64,000 nt of DNA from Rhizobium sp. BT03 (GTDB taxonomy: Bacteria; Pseudomonadota; Alphaproteobacteria; Rhizobiales; Rhizobiaceae), in assembly GCF_030053155.1 (NCBI RefSeq), contig NZ_CP125642.1:1-64000 (forward strand), in the 5' to 3' direction. Shown here piece after piece: positions 18,101-26,395 of this stretch. A program made the position numbers and the translations under genes. The stretch's first letter is position 1. Every line of letters begins with the position of its first letter. A model generated the notes under the pieces. The model did not search any database and was not told where the DNA came from. It saw only the letters and a program-made list of their open reading frames with translations.

Positions 18101-21100
18101 CGCCTATGATGCCAACGGCCACGCCAATCCTTCAAAGAACATCGCCAACGGCACGACGATCGTCAGCTCCGTCCAGGCGATCGGCGGCGTCTCGGCCAAT
18201 ATCAAGGCGCACGGGGCGCTCTCCGTCGATTTCGGCAATGTCAACAACACGTCGGCAGCCGGTTCGATGGCCGGCGGCGCCAGCGTCGCCGCCGCAAGCA
18301 ACCCCGGCGATCCGTTGTCGGCGCTCTCCGGCCTGACGGCCGGCGGCGCCCTCTTCAACGTCAACTCGGGCCTCGGCACCACCCTTGTCGCCTCGACCAA
18401 TCCGCAGTCGGGCGGTTTCGGCAAGCGGATCCCGGGGCAGACCTTCCTGTTCGAAACCCGCGCCGACTTCCTCGATCTCAGCAAATTCTACGGTTCCAAC
18501 TATTTCATGGAGCGCATCGGCTATCAGCCGGACACCACCATTCCCTTCCTGGGCGACGCCTATTTCGAGAACCAGCTGATCGACACGCAGTTGCGGCAGC
18601 TCGTCGGCGAAGGCCTCGGCAGAAGCACCTTCATCGCCGGCAACAGCGCGATCGAGCAGATGAAGACACTGCTCGACAACGGTGCCGACTATGCCAACGA
18701 TCACCACCTGGCCGTCGGTCAGGGTCTCACGCCGGCGCAGGCGGCAGCTCTCACCGAGTCGATCGTTCTCTACCTGTGGCAGACAATCGATGGCGTGCAG
18801 GTGCTCGCGCCTGTCGTTTATGTTGCCGCCGCCGACCGGCAGAAGCTCACCGGCGCCGGCGCCGTCATGGCGGGCGGCTCGGTCGACATGGATGTCGGCG
18901 ATCTCGCCAATTCCGGCCTGATCGCCTCCGCCGGCGGCCTTACCGTCACCGGCAAGACCATTCAGGGCAGCGGAACGTTCCTGTCGCGCGGCGATACGGT
19001 GCTCAATGCCACCAACGGCATCACGCTCGCGGCCCAGACCATGACGATCGGCGGCCAGAACATGGTCAACACCAATGCCGGTGTGACGGCATCGGGCAAC
19101 GTGCAGCTTGCCGGCGGCAGCGGCGATCTGGCGCTCAAGGGCGTCAAGGTCAATGCCACAGGTGACGCCACGCTCTCCGGCAAAAATGTAACGCTGGATG
19201 CCGCCAAGGTCGAAAACGACGGCCAGCAGAATGCCACCGGCACCCAGGTCGCCAGCGGCAAGGCCCTGACGATCAAGGCCACCGACAATGTCAACGTCAT
19301 CGGCAGTTCCGCCAAGGCGGGCACGACACTCGATGTGACCGCCGACAAGGGCTCGGTGGCCGTGGTGTCGACCGATGTCGCTCGCAACAACCAGTCCGGC
19401 TACACCAGGACCCTGTCCACCGACCAGCAGCAATCGCAGCTTTCTGCCGGCACCAAGGCGACGATCACGGCCGGCGACGATATCCTGCTCTCCGGCTCCT
19501 CCGTCAAGGCGAAGGGCGATGTCGCGCTTTCCGCCGGCGACGATATCAATATCACCGCCGCCCAGGAGCAATCGGCATCCACCTTCGGCAAGAAATCCGC
19601 CTCGTCGATCACCCATGTCGGCTCTGAGATATCGGCCGGCGGCGACCTCTCGGTGACGGCAGGCAACAGCACCGGCGATCACGACCTCAACATTGTCGGC
19701 AGCAAGCTTGCCGCCGACGGCAAGGTCGGCCTCAAGGCCGATGGCGACGTAACGATCGCCGAAGCCACCGACACCGCAACCCTCGACACCAAGCTCAACC
19801 TTAAGGGCGGTTTCCTCGGCAAGAGCGAGAAGACGACCACCCATCTGGAAACGACGACCGCCGTCGGCTCCGCCATATCAGGCGGTGGCGGCGTCGATAT
19901 CACCTCGGGCAAGGACACGGTCGTCTCGGCCTCGAAGATCGAGGCTGGCAAGGAAGACGGCACTACTCCGGCGAACCTGAACATCACCACCGGCGGCGAC
20001 CTCGTCATTGCATCCGGCAAGGACACCAGCGCCAAGGACGACAAGGGCTCGCGCAGCGGTTTCCTCTCCAAGGGATCGTCGAGCCATAAGAGCTACGACG
20101 AAACGACGGTCGGCTCGCAGTTGAGCGCCAGTGGCGACATTAATCTTGACGCCGGCGGCGCGGCGGTGATCGCCGGTTCCAAGGTCGATGCGGATGGTTC
20201 GATCACCGTGGCCGCCGACAGTGTTTCGATCATCGGGGCGCAGGAAACGCACGAGCTTGAGGAGCAGCGCAAAAAGTCCGGCTTCGGCATCGGCGGCGGT
20301 GGCGGCTTCATTTCGATCTACGGCAGCCAACAGAACAAGGGCGCGCAGGCGTCGACCCTCAATGTCGGCTCAGCGCTTTCCGCTGGAGAGGACGTCAACC
20401 TCAGAGCCCGAGCAACCGACCTGAACATCTTGGGTTCCTCGGTTGACGCCAAGCGCGACATCAACCTGTCGGCGGCCCGCGACGTCAATGTGACACCCGG
20501 CGCGGAAAGCTTCTCGCAGTCCGAACAGGAGAAGAAGTCCGGCTTCGGCCTGTCCTTCTCCGCCGGCAATGGCGGATTCTCCATCGGCATCGGCGCGCAG
20601 ACGAGCAAGGACAGCTCGGCGCAGCAGTCCGATACCAATGCTGCGTCGGCGCTGTCGGCCGGCCGCGATCTCAACATCTCCGCCGGCAACAACCTCAACC
20701 TGCAGGCTGCGCAAGCTTCGGCCGAGCGTGACGTCATCCTCTTCGCCGCCAAGGACATCAACCTACTTTCAGCGGCGGATAAGACGAATTACGAGGAGAT
20801 CCACGAGAAGACCTTTGCCGGCGTGACGCTCAGCGTCTCCAGCCAAGTCGGCCAAGCGGCCAGCAGCATCATGAACTCGGCCGAACGCCTTGCCGGCGAC
20901 AGCCGCGTCAATACAGTGACAAACACCACCATTGCCGCTCTCGGTTTCTATCAGGGGTACAAGGGCCTGAAGGAAGCTTATAAGCAACTGACGGACACGT
21001 CTCTTGACGCGGAAGGCCTCAACTTCTCGGTCTCGCTAATGGCCGGCGTCAACCATCAGGAAAACAGCTCGTCCTCGTCATCCTCGACGCCCGTCGTGAC

Positions 21101-24074
21101 CGACATCCGCGCCGGCCGCTCGACCACACTAAAGGCACAGGACGGTTCGATCATCAGCGACGGTGCTCAGATCGCCGCCGGCTACGACAAGTTCGGTCTT
21201 CCCACAATCTCTGACGATCCGCTGGCTGGCGATATTTTCCTATCGGCACAGAACGGCAATATCAACTTCAATGCGGCGACCGGCACGTCGGACACATCGA
21301 GCAAGAACTCGTCCTATAGCGTCGGCGTCGGCGTTAAGTGGGAGTGCGGCACGAAGTCGAAATGCGTGCCCGGGGTCAGCGTCAACGGCTCCTACGGCAA
21401 GGGTAATGATGGCACGACGGGGCTGACGAATTACAACACCCATGTCAACGGCACCGGCGACGTCACCATCCTCACCAACGACCTCACGCTGAGGGGCGCC
21501 ACCGTCACCGGAAACTCGGTGACCGCCGCCGTCCGCAACCTGACGGTCGAAAGCCTGGTGGACACGAGCACTGCAAATGCCCGCCAGCTCAACCTTTCCG
21601 GCTCGATCGGCACGGACGGCTTCAGTGCCTCCGGCTCGACGCAGAAGGCGACGGGCGACGCCGCCGTGGTCGCCGAGCAATCCGGCATCCATGCCGGCAT
21701 TGGCGGTCTTGATTTGACCGTCAACAAGAAGACGACGCTGGTGGGCGGCCTGCTCACCAGCGAGGCTCCGGCCAATCTGAACCACTTGGAAACCGGCACG
21801 CTTGAGGTCTCCGACGTCGACACCCATTCGCGCTGGAAGGCCGACACCTACGGCGCCTCGATCGGCTCCGGCGGCTTGAGCCTTGCAAAGGTCAACGACG
21901 GAGAGAGCACAACCGGCAAGGCCTACTCGGCCATTGGCGGCAATATCGGCATCACCATCACCGATCCCGAGCACCAGACGCAGGATATCGACACGATCCG
22001 TCGAGACACGGAAAACACCAACGCCTCGCTGCCCGGTCTGCCAGACCTGCAGAATATCCTGCGCGACCAATACAAGACGCAGGCCGATCTGCAGGAAGCG
22101 CAGAAGACGATGGCGGGCTTGGTCGGCGATATTGCGTCGGAACTGTACAAGCAGTCGACGACCCAGGCCGAACGTGATTTTTGGGTAGAAGGCGGCCCGG
22201 GCCGCGCGCTACTTCACGCTATCGGTGGCGGCATCCTTGGTGGCGTCAATGGCTGGGAGGGCGCGATCAAAGCCGCTCTGGGCGGCGCCGCGACCACATT
22301 GATGGCTCCAGCCATAGCTAAGCTCGTCGAGGGTATGCTCAAGGGCACCAAATACGAAGGAACGCCCGAAGGTGACGCGCTCGCCAAACTGATCGGCGCA
22401 ACCCTTGCGGCGGGTGTAGGCGGAGCTGTGGGGGGTGCTGAGGGCGCCGGGTATGGTGCTGCGAACTATCAGTACAACTACCTGAATCACGCCGACAACG
22501 ATGCGCTGAATGCTGCCAAGGCAGCGTGTGATAGCTCAAAGGGCGCCGACACGACAGCCTGCGGCGAGAAGACGCGCCTGGAGGCAAAAGATAAACAGCA
22601 ACAGGAGGCCTATGTCGCTTGCCGGCAGAATGGCTATGGCGGCAGCGGTTGCACGGTGGTCCTAGCGGACGTAGTGGCTGCCCTTTCCAGCTATGCCGGC
22701 ACGATCTCTTATTGGGCATCGCCAGAACAGCAGCGGGCGCTACTGCAAGAGCTTGATAGTTCCGGAGGCAGCGATCAGATTCTCAAAATTCTCGCGCCCA
22801 ACGGAATTCAGAATCTGACACCAGAGCAGAAGAGAGATCTTCCGTCCATCTTCGGACTATTGGTCTCCGATCCCGCCGGGATCTTCGGTATCCCCTACGC
22901 GATTCAACAAGCTAGTGATGGCGACCCGGCAGCAATGGCGCAAATCGTTGCAATCGCCACCAAGCTCAGGATCTTTGGGTCAGGAACGCTGGGGGAGATC
23001 ACCAAGGCGGAAGGAGGTACTTGCGCCGGCGGGCATTGCGCAGTCGGTTGTTCGTTCGACGGTTCCACGCTGGTCAAGACGGTTGATGGCTTTACGGCTA
23101 TTCGCGACATCCGACCCGACAAGACATTGGTGTGGTCGCGCGACGAACAAGGGCGTGAAGGCTACAAGCTTGCCCTCGCTAAAATCCAAGAAAACCATAC
23201 AGAAACTGTCTATTTGACCCTAAAATCTGACACGAACGGACGGCGGCAAACCATCATAACCACGACCAACCATCCTTTCTTCGCTATTGTTTCGGAGAAG
23301 CGAACGGTTCCGATAGCGTTGCCGGAAGGTCACCGGTACGAGGGGCCGATCCAAAATGGCTTTTGGGTTGCAGCAGCCGACCTTCAGCCGGGCGAAAAGT
23401 TGTTCGACTCGGATGGAAGCTGGAGTTCAGTTGTGAATGTTCGCATCGAAGACAAACAGCTGAACGCCTACAATCTGACGATTGCCGACTTCCATACCTA
23501 CTTCGTAAAGCAAGCGGACAACGACAATGCCCAGCCGGTATGGGTGCACAACGCCTGTGGACCGGATATCAATAGGTTTATTAAGAAAAGCACGGAAGAC
23601 CGAACTTCAGACGTGTTTGAGGCGGCGCAGTCTCAGTTCGATGTCTTGGCCAAGGGCGAAAGTGTCGGCACAAACGGGGGTTCCGTTATCGCATCATCTC
23701 TGAAAGACGTTTCCCGGGAAGAGATACAATTCGCATTTGATTCTGCTGACTCCGGAAACAAAGTTGTTATTCTCGGTGGCTCCAAGAGCCAAGGGCTGGA
23801 CTTCTTGATAAATGACCAGCGATTCGAGCTGGCGACGGTCTCAAAGAATAGTACCGTTACTTTACAACGTGCCGTCTTGGAAAAAATTACCTCGAATACC
23901 CGCAGGGACTCTGGGGCTTCGATTGTGATTGATGGCCGCGCCGCCAATCTGAGCCGCGGGACCGCGGAAGAGGCAATGAAAAGGGTCATGTCGGATGCCG
24001 CATATGACAAAACTGCGCCAACTGTAACGATTTACACCGCACAGGGTAAACTTGTGTACGAGTACCCGAAGTAG
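15192..24074 (+). CDS. CdiA-like giant filamentous haemagglutinin (TpsA) with HINT and C-terminal toxin domain
   Basis: A 2960-residue exported effector. The start is the ATG at 15192 because an extended signal region follows (hydrophobic AARQSLALLLSSLLVFQPML, cleavage near ANAQ, residue 52); the frame stays open upstream without coding character. The TPS domain follows (PGVGVAPNGVPLIDI; NPNGITCDGCGFIN near residue 165). Residues about 300-2300 are beta-helical filamentous-haemagglutinin repeats of the type GGDLSVTAGN and GKDTVVSASKIEA. A YQYNYLNH junction lies near 2430. A HINT autoprocessing domain runs from Cys2620 (GCSFDGSTLV) through TTNHPFF to VHNAC at 2786-2789. The last 170 residues form a toxin tip (GLDFLINDQRFELATVS, IVIDGRAANLSRGTAEEAM) resembling CdiA-CT nucleases of the tRNase/PD-(D/E)XK-like class; this last assignment is tentative. 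Confidence 0.93.
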   Translation: MSKRLGKSTTTLHGVAEADRRSVRKITHAARQSLALLLSSLLVFQPMLANAQSVSASTTAPAANQPGVGVAPNGVPLIDIVTPNSQGLSHNKYDNFNVGTPGLILNNFKGEIGNSNLGGVTPGNANLNSSGPASVILNEVTSGNRSALNGAIEVFGGRADVVIANPNGITCDGCGFINTPHATLTTGAPRIGADGKLNGFSVNGGDVTIGPNGGNFSAGSGAVDLFDIVSRTVHVNGPVYGKSMRVTAGASNFDYATGDAQALAPISGTPEYAIDGTALGAMQADRIKIVVTENGAGVRMSGDLAANTNELSLSADGKISLGNVSGEQGVSISSKAKVTAAKVTSKAKVEVQADQGITLDTVAADGDIVLSSGSGLLSASGEVNSAANVVMSSSNGITAGSVVAGNALTLSATAGDIQIAGAVKSTDALAITATSGAIAAASLVSGSGLTLSAGADIGISGDILAQGNVAASGSSIAAATVASGVDFAATAQSANGTLVLQQAGDMSLTATNGSIAVSNALLSSGNLSATASQNIAYNKLQSLGSAALTAAGQISYGNPTSTTGNLAFTTTNVDLSNGAAGNIAVGGTLTFNADSANLSNSSLTLGGFALNLTGTADLSGATINAVTSAGGSGDIAINADGLSTSAGTALLAADDLTLTLPSLTNAGQLAAGDDLTLNISGNFTNSATGLAYAGNDARLFIGGVLTNNQGAILAGNDLEIAGTASGLRNTEVTNISGLIQAGNDMSILTGNLSNKRTATPQWTTGTLISSGVVTGFTLNPAAAGLPFGYLETADQNMFQLYAGVDPGLWQDYEPLLWSKATLADGTTYRAWTWISADGPEKVTPIIDWIRARVPRDANGNPVADANNPSRYFIVDEVNFSGSDESTTYSWDWSSHLSQSVYEDRLTGTLSPEATIRASRNLTIDATNLTNSYSSIEAGGDATLKGSTLTNTGVTLFRTTTTTCSAQGACTAYDANGHANPSKNIANGTTIVSSVQAIGGVSANIKAHGALSVDFGNVNNTSAAGSMAGGASVAAASNPGDPLSALSGLTAGGALFNVNSGLGTTLVASTNPQSGGFGKRIPGQTFLFETRADFLDLSKFYGSNYFMERIGYQPDTTIPFLGDAYFENQLIDTQLRQLVGEGLGRSTFIAGNSAIEQMKTLLDNGADYANDHHLAVGQGLTPAQAAALTESIVLYLWQTIDGVQVLAPVVYVAAADRQKLTGAGAVMAGGSVDMDVGDLANSGLIASAGGLTVTGKTIQGSGTFLSRGDTVLNATNGITLAAQTMTIGGQNMVNTNAGVTASGNVQLAGGSGDLALKGVKVNATGDATLSGKNVTLDAAKVENDGQQNATGTQVASGKALTIKATDNVNVIGSSAKAGTTLDVTADKGSVAVVSTDVARNNQSGYTRTLSTDQQQSQLSAGTKATITAGDDILLSGSSVKAKGDVALSAGDDINITAAQEQSASTFGKKSASSITHVGSEISAGGDLSVTAGNSTGDHDLNIVGSKLAADGKVGLKADGDVTIAEATDTATLDTKLNLKGGFLGKSEKTTTHLETTTAVGSAISGGGGVDITSGKDTVVSASKIEAGKEDGTTPANLNITTGGDLVIASGKDTSAKDDKGSRSGFLSKGSSSHKSYDETTVGSQLSASGDINLDAGGAAVIAGSKVDADGSITVAADSVSIIGAQETHELEEQRKKSGFGIGGGGGFISIYGSQQNKGAQASTLNVGSALSAGEDVNLRARATDLNILGSSVDAKRDINLSAARDVNVTPGAESFSQSEQEKKSGFGLSFSAGNGGFSIGIGAQTSKDSSAQQSDTNAASALSAGRDLNISAGNNLNLQAAQASAERDVILFAAKDINLLSAADKTNYEEIHEKTFAGVTLSVSSQVGQAASSIMNSAERLAGDSRVNTVTNTTIAALGFYQGYKGLKEAYKQLTDTSLDAEGLNFSVSLMAGVNHQENSSSSSSSTPVVTDIRAGRSTTLKAQDGSIISDGAQIAAGYDKFGLPTISDDPLAGDIFLSAQNGNINFNAATGTSDTSSKNSSYSVGVGVKWECGTKSKCVPGVSVNGSYGKGNDGTTGLTNYNTHVNGTGDVTILTNDLTLRGATVTGNSVTAAVRNLTVESLVDTSTANARQLNLSGSIGTDGFSASGSTQKATGDAAVVAEQSGIHAGIGGLDLTVNKKTTLVGGLLTSEAPANLNHLETGTLEVSDVDTHSRWKADTYGASIGSGGLSLAKVNDGESTTGKAYSAIGGNIGITITDPEHQTQDIDTIRRDTENTNASLPGLPDLQNILRDQYKTQADLQEAQKTMAGLVGDIASELYKQSTTQAERDFWVEGGPGRALLHAIGGGILGGVNGWEGAIKAALGGAATTLMAPAIAKLVEGMLKGTKYEGTPEGDALAKLIGATLAAGVGGAVGGAEGAGYGAANYQYNYLNHADNDALNAAKAACDSSKGADTTACGEKTRLEAKDKQQQEAYVACRQNGYGGSGCTVVLADVVAALSSYAGTISYWASPEQQRALLQELDSSGGSDQILKILAPNGIQNLTPEQKRDLPSIFGLLVSDPAGIFGIPYAIQQASDGDPAAMAQIVAIATKLRIFGSGTLGEITKAEGGTCAGGHCAVGCSFDGSTLVKTVDGFTAIRDIRPDKTLVWSRDEQGREGYKLALAKIQENHTETVYLTLKSDTNGRRQTIITTTNHPFFAIVSEKRTVPIALPEGHRYEGPIQNGFWVAAADLQPGEKLFDSDGSWSSVVNVRIEDKQLNAYNLTIADFHTYFVKQADNDNAQPVWVHNACGPDINRFIKKSTEDRTSDVFEAAQSQFDVLAKGESVGTNGGSVIASSLKDVSREEIQFAFDSADSGNKVVILGGSKSQGLDFLINDQRFELATVSKNSTVTLQRAVLEKITSNTRRDSGASIVIDGRAANLSRGTAEEAMKRVMSDAAYDKTAPTVTIYTAQGKLVYEYPK
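18175..22480 (+). repeat. Donor/acceptor segment duplicated in the downstream cassettes
   Basis: This 3' half of the tpsA gene is repeated, nearly base for base over long stretches, at 24750-25123 plus 26396-30295 (interrupted by an insertion sequence). Parts of it (18110-18640 and 22336-22490) recur again at 31712-32395. The repeats stop at the YNYL(T/N)H junction, after which the three copies have unrelated toxin tips. Confidence 0.88.
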
Positions 24075-24082
24075 AGGTCAAA

Positions 24083-24655
24083 ATGTCTGTTGATTACATG
24101 CTCTTAAATCTTGATACCGGGGACATGATGGCTGTCGGTAAACAAAGGACCCATCCCGCCGTTCCGGAAATCGGCATCATGGAAGAACATAGGTTTTTCG
24201 ACGGAATTCCTTACTGCGATCAGTCGGAAGATTGGGAAGACTATCACAGAAAGGCTGGGCATATTTTAAATTTCTTTCTAGCGCATTCGCGCGGATGCAG
24301 GGTCATAGTATTGGCTACGCAAGATATTCTAGATATTCTAGATGAAATGGATGAGGAGTCAGGTGAGCCTATCATGCATGGCGGGTCCATGCATATTCAA
24401 AACGAAAGAGTTGGAAGGCCATACTTTCAAAGACGGCTACAGCACACCAAATCTCAACCAGCGAAGTCGGACGCGGAAAAAGAGGCGCGAGAGAAAAGAG
24501 CCTTGCAGTATCGGGATGAAATCAAGCGGCTTATCAGGGCGAACGTCGTAAATATCCCGAACAAGGTTGGTGAGCTTGTGCCGACTTTTCAGGCTGGCGA
24601 TATGGATCCCAATCCTGTTTTTGTTCCTTGGGATGATCGTCCCAGATCGCGCTGA
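24083..24655 (+). CDS. Probable cognate immunity protein of the CdiA-like toxin (CdiI position)
   Basis: A 190-residue cytoplasmic-looking protein (no signal or membrane segment) beginning 8 bp after the giant tpsA stop, the fixed place for CDI immunity genes. It has an acidic N-terminal half (HRFFDGIPYCDQSEDWEDY; DILDILDEMDEESG) and a basic helical C-terminal part (SDAEKEAREKRALQYRDEIK), as expected for a protein that buries a nuclease. The base composition is more AT-rich than the upstream gene, like other toxin-tip/immunity segments here. No named family recognised; role inferred from position. Confidence 0.72.
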   Translation: MSVDYMLLNLDTGDMMAVGKQRTHPAVPEIGIMEEHRFFDGIPYCDQSEDWEDYHRKAGHILNFFLAHSRGCRVIVLATQDILDILDEMDEESGEPIMHGGSMHIQNERVGRPYFQRRLQHTKSQPAKSDAEKEAREKRALQYRDEIKRLIRANVVNIPNKVGELVPTFQAGDMDPNPVFVPWDDRPRSR

Positions 24656-24749
24656 TGGAAGGATTAGAAGGGCGACAGCCACCGAGCTCGATTAAATAAA
24701 GTTTCTGTCGAGCGCAGTGAGCTTGTGCGGATCTTCGCCGTCATTAAGA

Positions 24750-25123
24750 GATCGGCGGCGTATCGGCCAACATCAAGGCCGGCGGCGCGCTCTCCGTGAA
24801 TTTCGCCAGCGTCAATAATACGTCGGCGGCCGGCTCGATGGCCGGCGGCGTCGGCGTCGCGGCCGCAAGCAATCCCGGTGATCCGTTGTCAGCGCTCACC
24901 GGCCTGACGGCCGGCGGCGCCCTCTTCAACGTCAACTCGGGCCTCGGCACCACCCTTGTCGCCTCGACCAATCCGCAGTCGGGCGGTTTCGGCAAGCGGA
25001 TCCCGGGGCAGACCTTCCTGTTCGAAACCCGCGGCGACTTCCTCGATGTCAGCAAGTTCTATGGCTCCGGCTATTTCATGGACCGCATCGGCTATCAGCC
25101 GAACACCACGGTTCCGTTCCTGG
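24750..25123 (+). pseudogene. Second cdiA cassette, left fragment (5'-truncated, cut by insertion sequence)
   Basis: This encodes IGGVSANIKAGG... up to TTVPFL, matching the large tpsA gene from residue about 995 onward. It has no start, signal peptide or TPS domain, so it cannot be exported by itself. The insertion sequence at 25124 separates it from its continuation at 26396. Amino-acid differences from copy 1 are few (for example DFLDVSKFYGSGYFMDR for DFLDLSKFYGSNYFMER). Confidence 0.85.
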
Positions 25124-25187
25124 TGACCTTGCCCCGTTGACATAATCCATTTTGAAGTAAGCTCTGGCCCATTGAGAGGACCAGGGA

Positions 25188-25454
25188 ATGAAGCGCAATC
25201 GTTTCACAGACGAACAGATCATCGGCATTCTGAAGGAGCACGAGGCTGGCACGCCGGTCTCGGAGCTTTGCCGCAAGCACGGCGTCAGCGATGCCAGCAT
25301 CTATAAATGGAAGGCCAAATTCGGCGGCATGGAGGTATCCGAAGCCAAGCGGCTGAAGACGCTGGAGGACGAGAACACGAAGCTGAAGCGGCTTCTGGCG
25401 GATGCCATGCTCGACAATGCCGCTTTGAAAGACCTTTTGGGAAAGAAGTGGTGA
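25188..25454 (+). CDS. IS3-family transposase OrfA (helix-turn-helix subunit)
   Basis: An 88-residue protein starting [21 protein letters not shown], the conserved start of IS407-group OrfA, with the HTH segment [18 protein letters not shown] and a C-terminal leucine-heptad helix ([23 protein letters not shown]). It binds the terminal repeats. The stop overlaps the orfB frame, with TTTTGGGAAAGAAG just upstream as a plausible site for the -1 slip that would make the OrfAB fusion transposase. Confidence 0.93.
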   Translation: MKRNRFTDEQIIGILKEHEAGTPVSELCRKHGVSDASIYKWKAKFGGMEVSEAKRLKTLEDENTKLKRLLADAMLDNAALKDLLGKKW

Positions 25455-26377
25455 CGCCCGCGGCCAAGCGGAAAGCTGTCGCGCATCTGATGAGCCATCA
25501 TGAGATGAGCGAACGGCGGGCGTGTAAAGCCATTGGTTTTTGCCGAATGACGATTCGTTACGAGACCAGGCGCGACGATGATCATGAGCTTCGCGAGCGA
25601 ATGAAGGCGTTGGCGCATGAACGCCGCCGCTTTGGATATCGACGCATTCATGTGCTGCTGAGGCGGGAGGGTCACCTCGTGAACCACAAGAGGCTCTTCC
25701 GGCTCTATCGGGAGGAGAAACTGACGGTGCGCAAGCGCGGCGGTCGCAAGCGAGCGATAGGCACGCGAGCGCCGATGCTGGTGCCGATGGTGGCCAATGA
25801 CCGTTGGTCGCTAGACTTCGTGTCGGATCAGTTCACCGATGGGCGCAGGCTGCGGATTCTGACCGTCGTCGATGATTGCACGAGGGAGTGCCTGGCGCTC
25901 GTCGCCGATACATCGCTTTCCGGTCTTCGCGTCGCACGGGAGCTTGACCGGATTATCGAGGAGCGCGGCAAGCCGAGGATGATCGTCAGCGACAACGGCA
26001 GCGAGTTCACCAGCAACGCGATCCTGCAATGGGCGGACCGGACCAAGGTTGACTGGCATTACATTGCGCCTGGTAAGCCTATCCAGAACGCTTTTATCGA
26101 AAGCTTCAACGGGCGGCTGCGAGACGAGTTATTGAATGAAACTCTGTTCTCGTCGCTTGCTCACGCCCGGTCTGCGCTTTCAAACTGGCGTAGCGATTAC
26201 AACGATCAACGCCCGCATTCAGGCCTTGGCTGGCTGACACCGGCCGAATTCGCTCAGACACTCAACCCGCGACGTGATGTGGTGCTGCGCAGCCGAAATG
26301 GCTCCGCACCGCAACCCGCCGCTACCGAACCAACAACAGCAACCAAAAAACGCTGGAGCGAACGCAAAACTGGATAA
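25451..26377 (+). CDS. IS3-family transposase OrfB (DDE integrase domain)
   Basis: About 308 residues in the -1 frame relative to orfA, with a possible GTG start overlapping the orfA stop. The rve integrase core shows the DDE residues in [17 protein letters not shown] and [12 protein letters not shown], followed by [20 protein letters not shown], the invariable IS3-family ending. It is probably made mainly as an OrfAB fusion. No internal stop or deletion is seen. Confidence 0.93.
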   Translation: MTPAAKRKAVAHLMSHHEMSERRACKAIGFCRMTIRYETRRDDDHELRERMKALAHERRRFGYRRIHVLLRREGHLVNHKRLFRLYREEKLTVRKRGGRKRAIGTRAPMLVPMVANDRWSLDFVSDQFTDGRRLRILTVVDDCTRECLALVADTSLSGLRVARELDRIIEERGKPRMIVSDNGSEFTSNAILQWADRTKVDWHYIAPGKPIQNAFIESFNGRLRDELLNETLFSSLAHARSALSNWRSDYNDQRPHSGLGWLTPAEFAQTLNPRRDVVLRSRNGSAPQPAATEPTTATKKRWSERKTG

Positions 26378-26395
26378 AACTTGGGGGCAAGGTCA

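Larger units (their letters stand above)
25124..26395 (+). mobile_element. IS3-family (IS407-group) insertion sequence, 1272 bp
   Basis: The ends are TGACCTTGCCCC at the left and GGGGCAAGGTCA at the right, perfect 12-bp terminal inverts followed by further imperfect matches (ATCCA-TTTTG). The flanking direct repeat CTGG (25120-25123 and 26396-26399) is the 4-bp target duplication expected for the IS407 group. Removing the element and one CTGG restores the frame PFLGDAYFENQ seen in copy 1. Two overlapping frames orfA and orfB occupy the interior. The element looks complete and possibly active. Confidence 0.93.

Noticed and set aside
18132..19844. 570-codon leftward open frame inside the giant tpsA gene
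   Set aside because: Mirror of the Gly/Asp-rich repeat coding; low-complexity Gly/Arg/Asp translation, no start signal.
19000..22000. Regular short repeats that might be read as a CRISPR or satellite array
   Set aside because: Repeats are degenerate, in frame and encode beta-helix rungs (GGDL, SAGxD); there are no uniform spacers.
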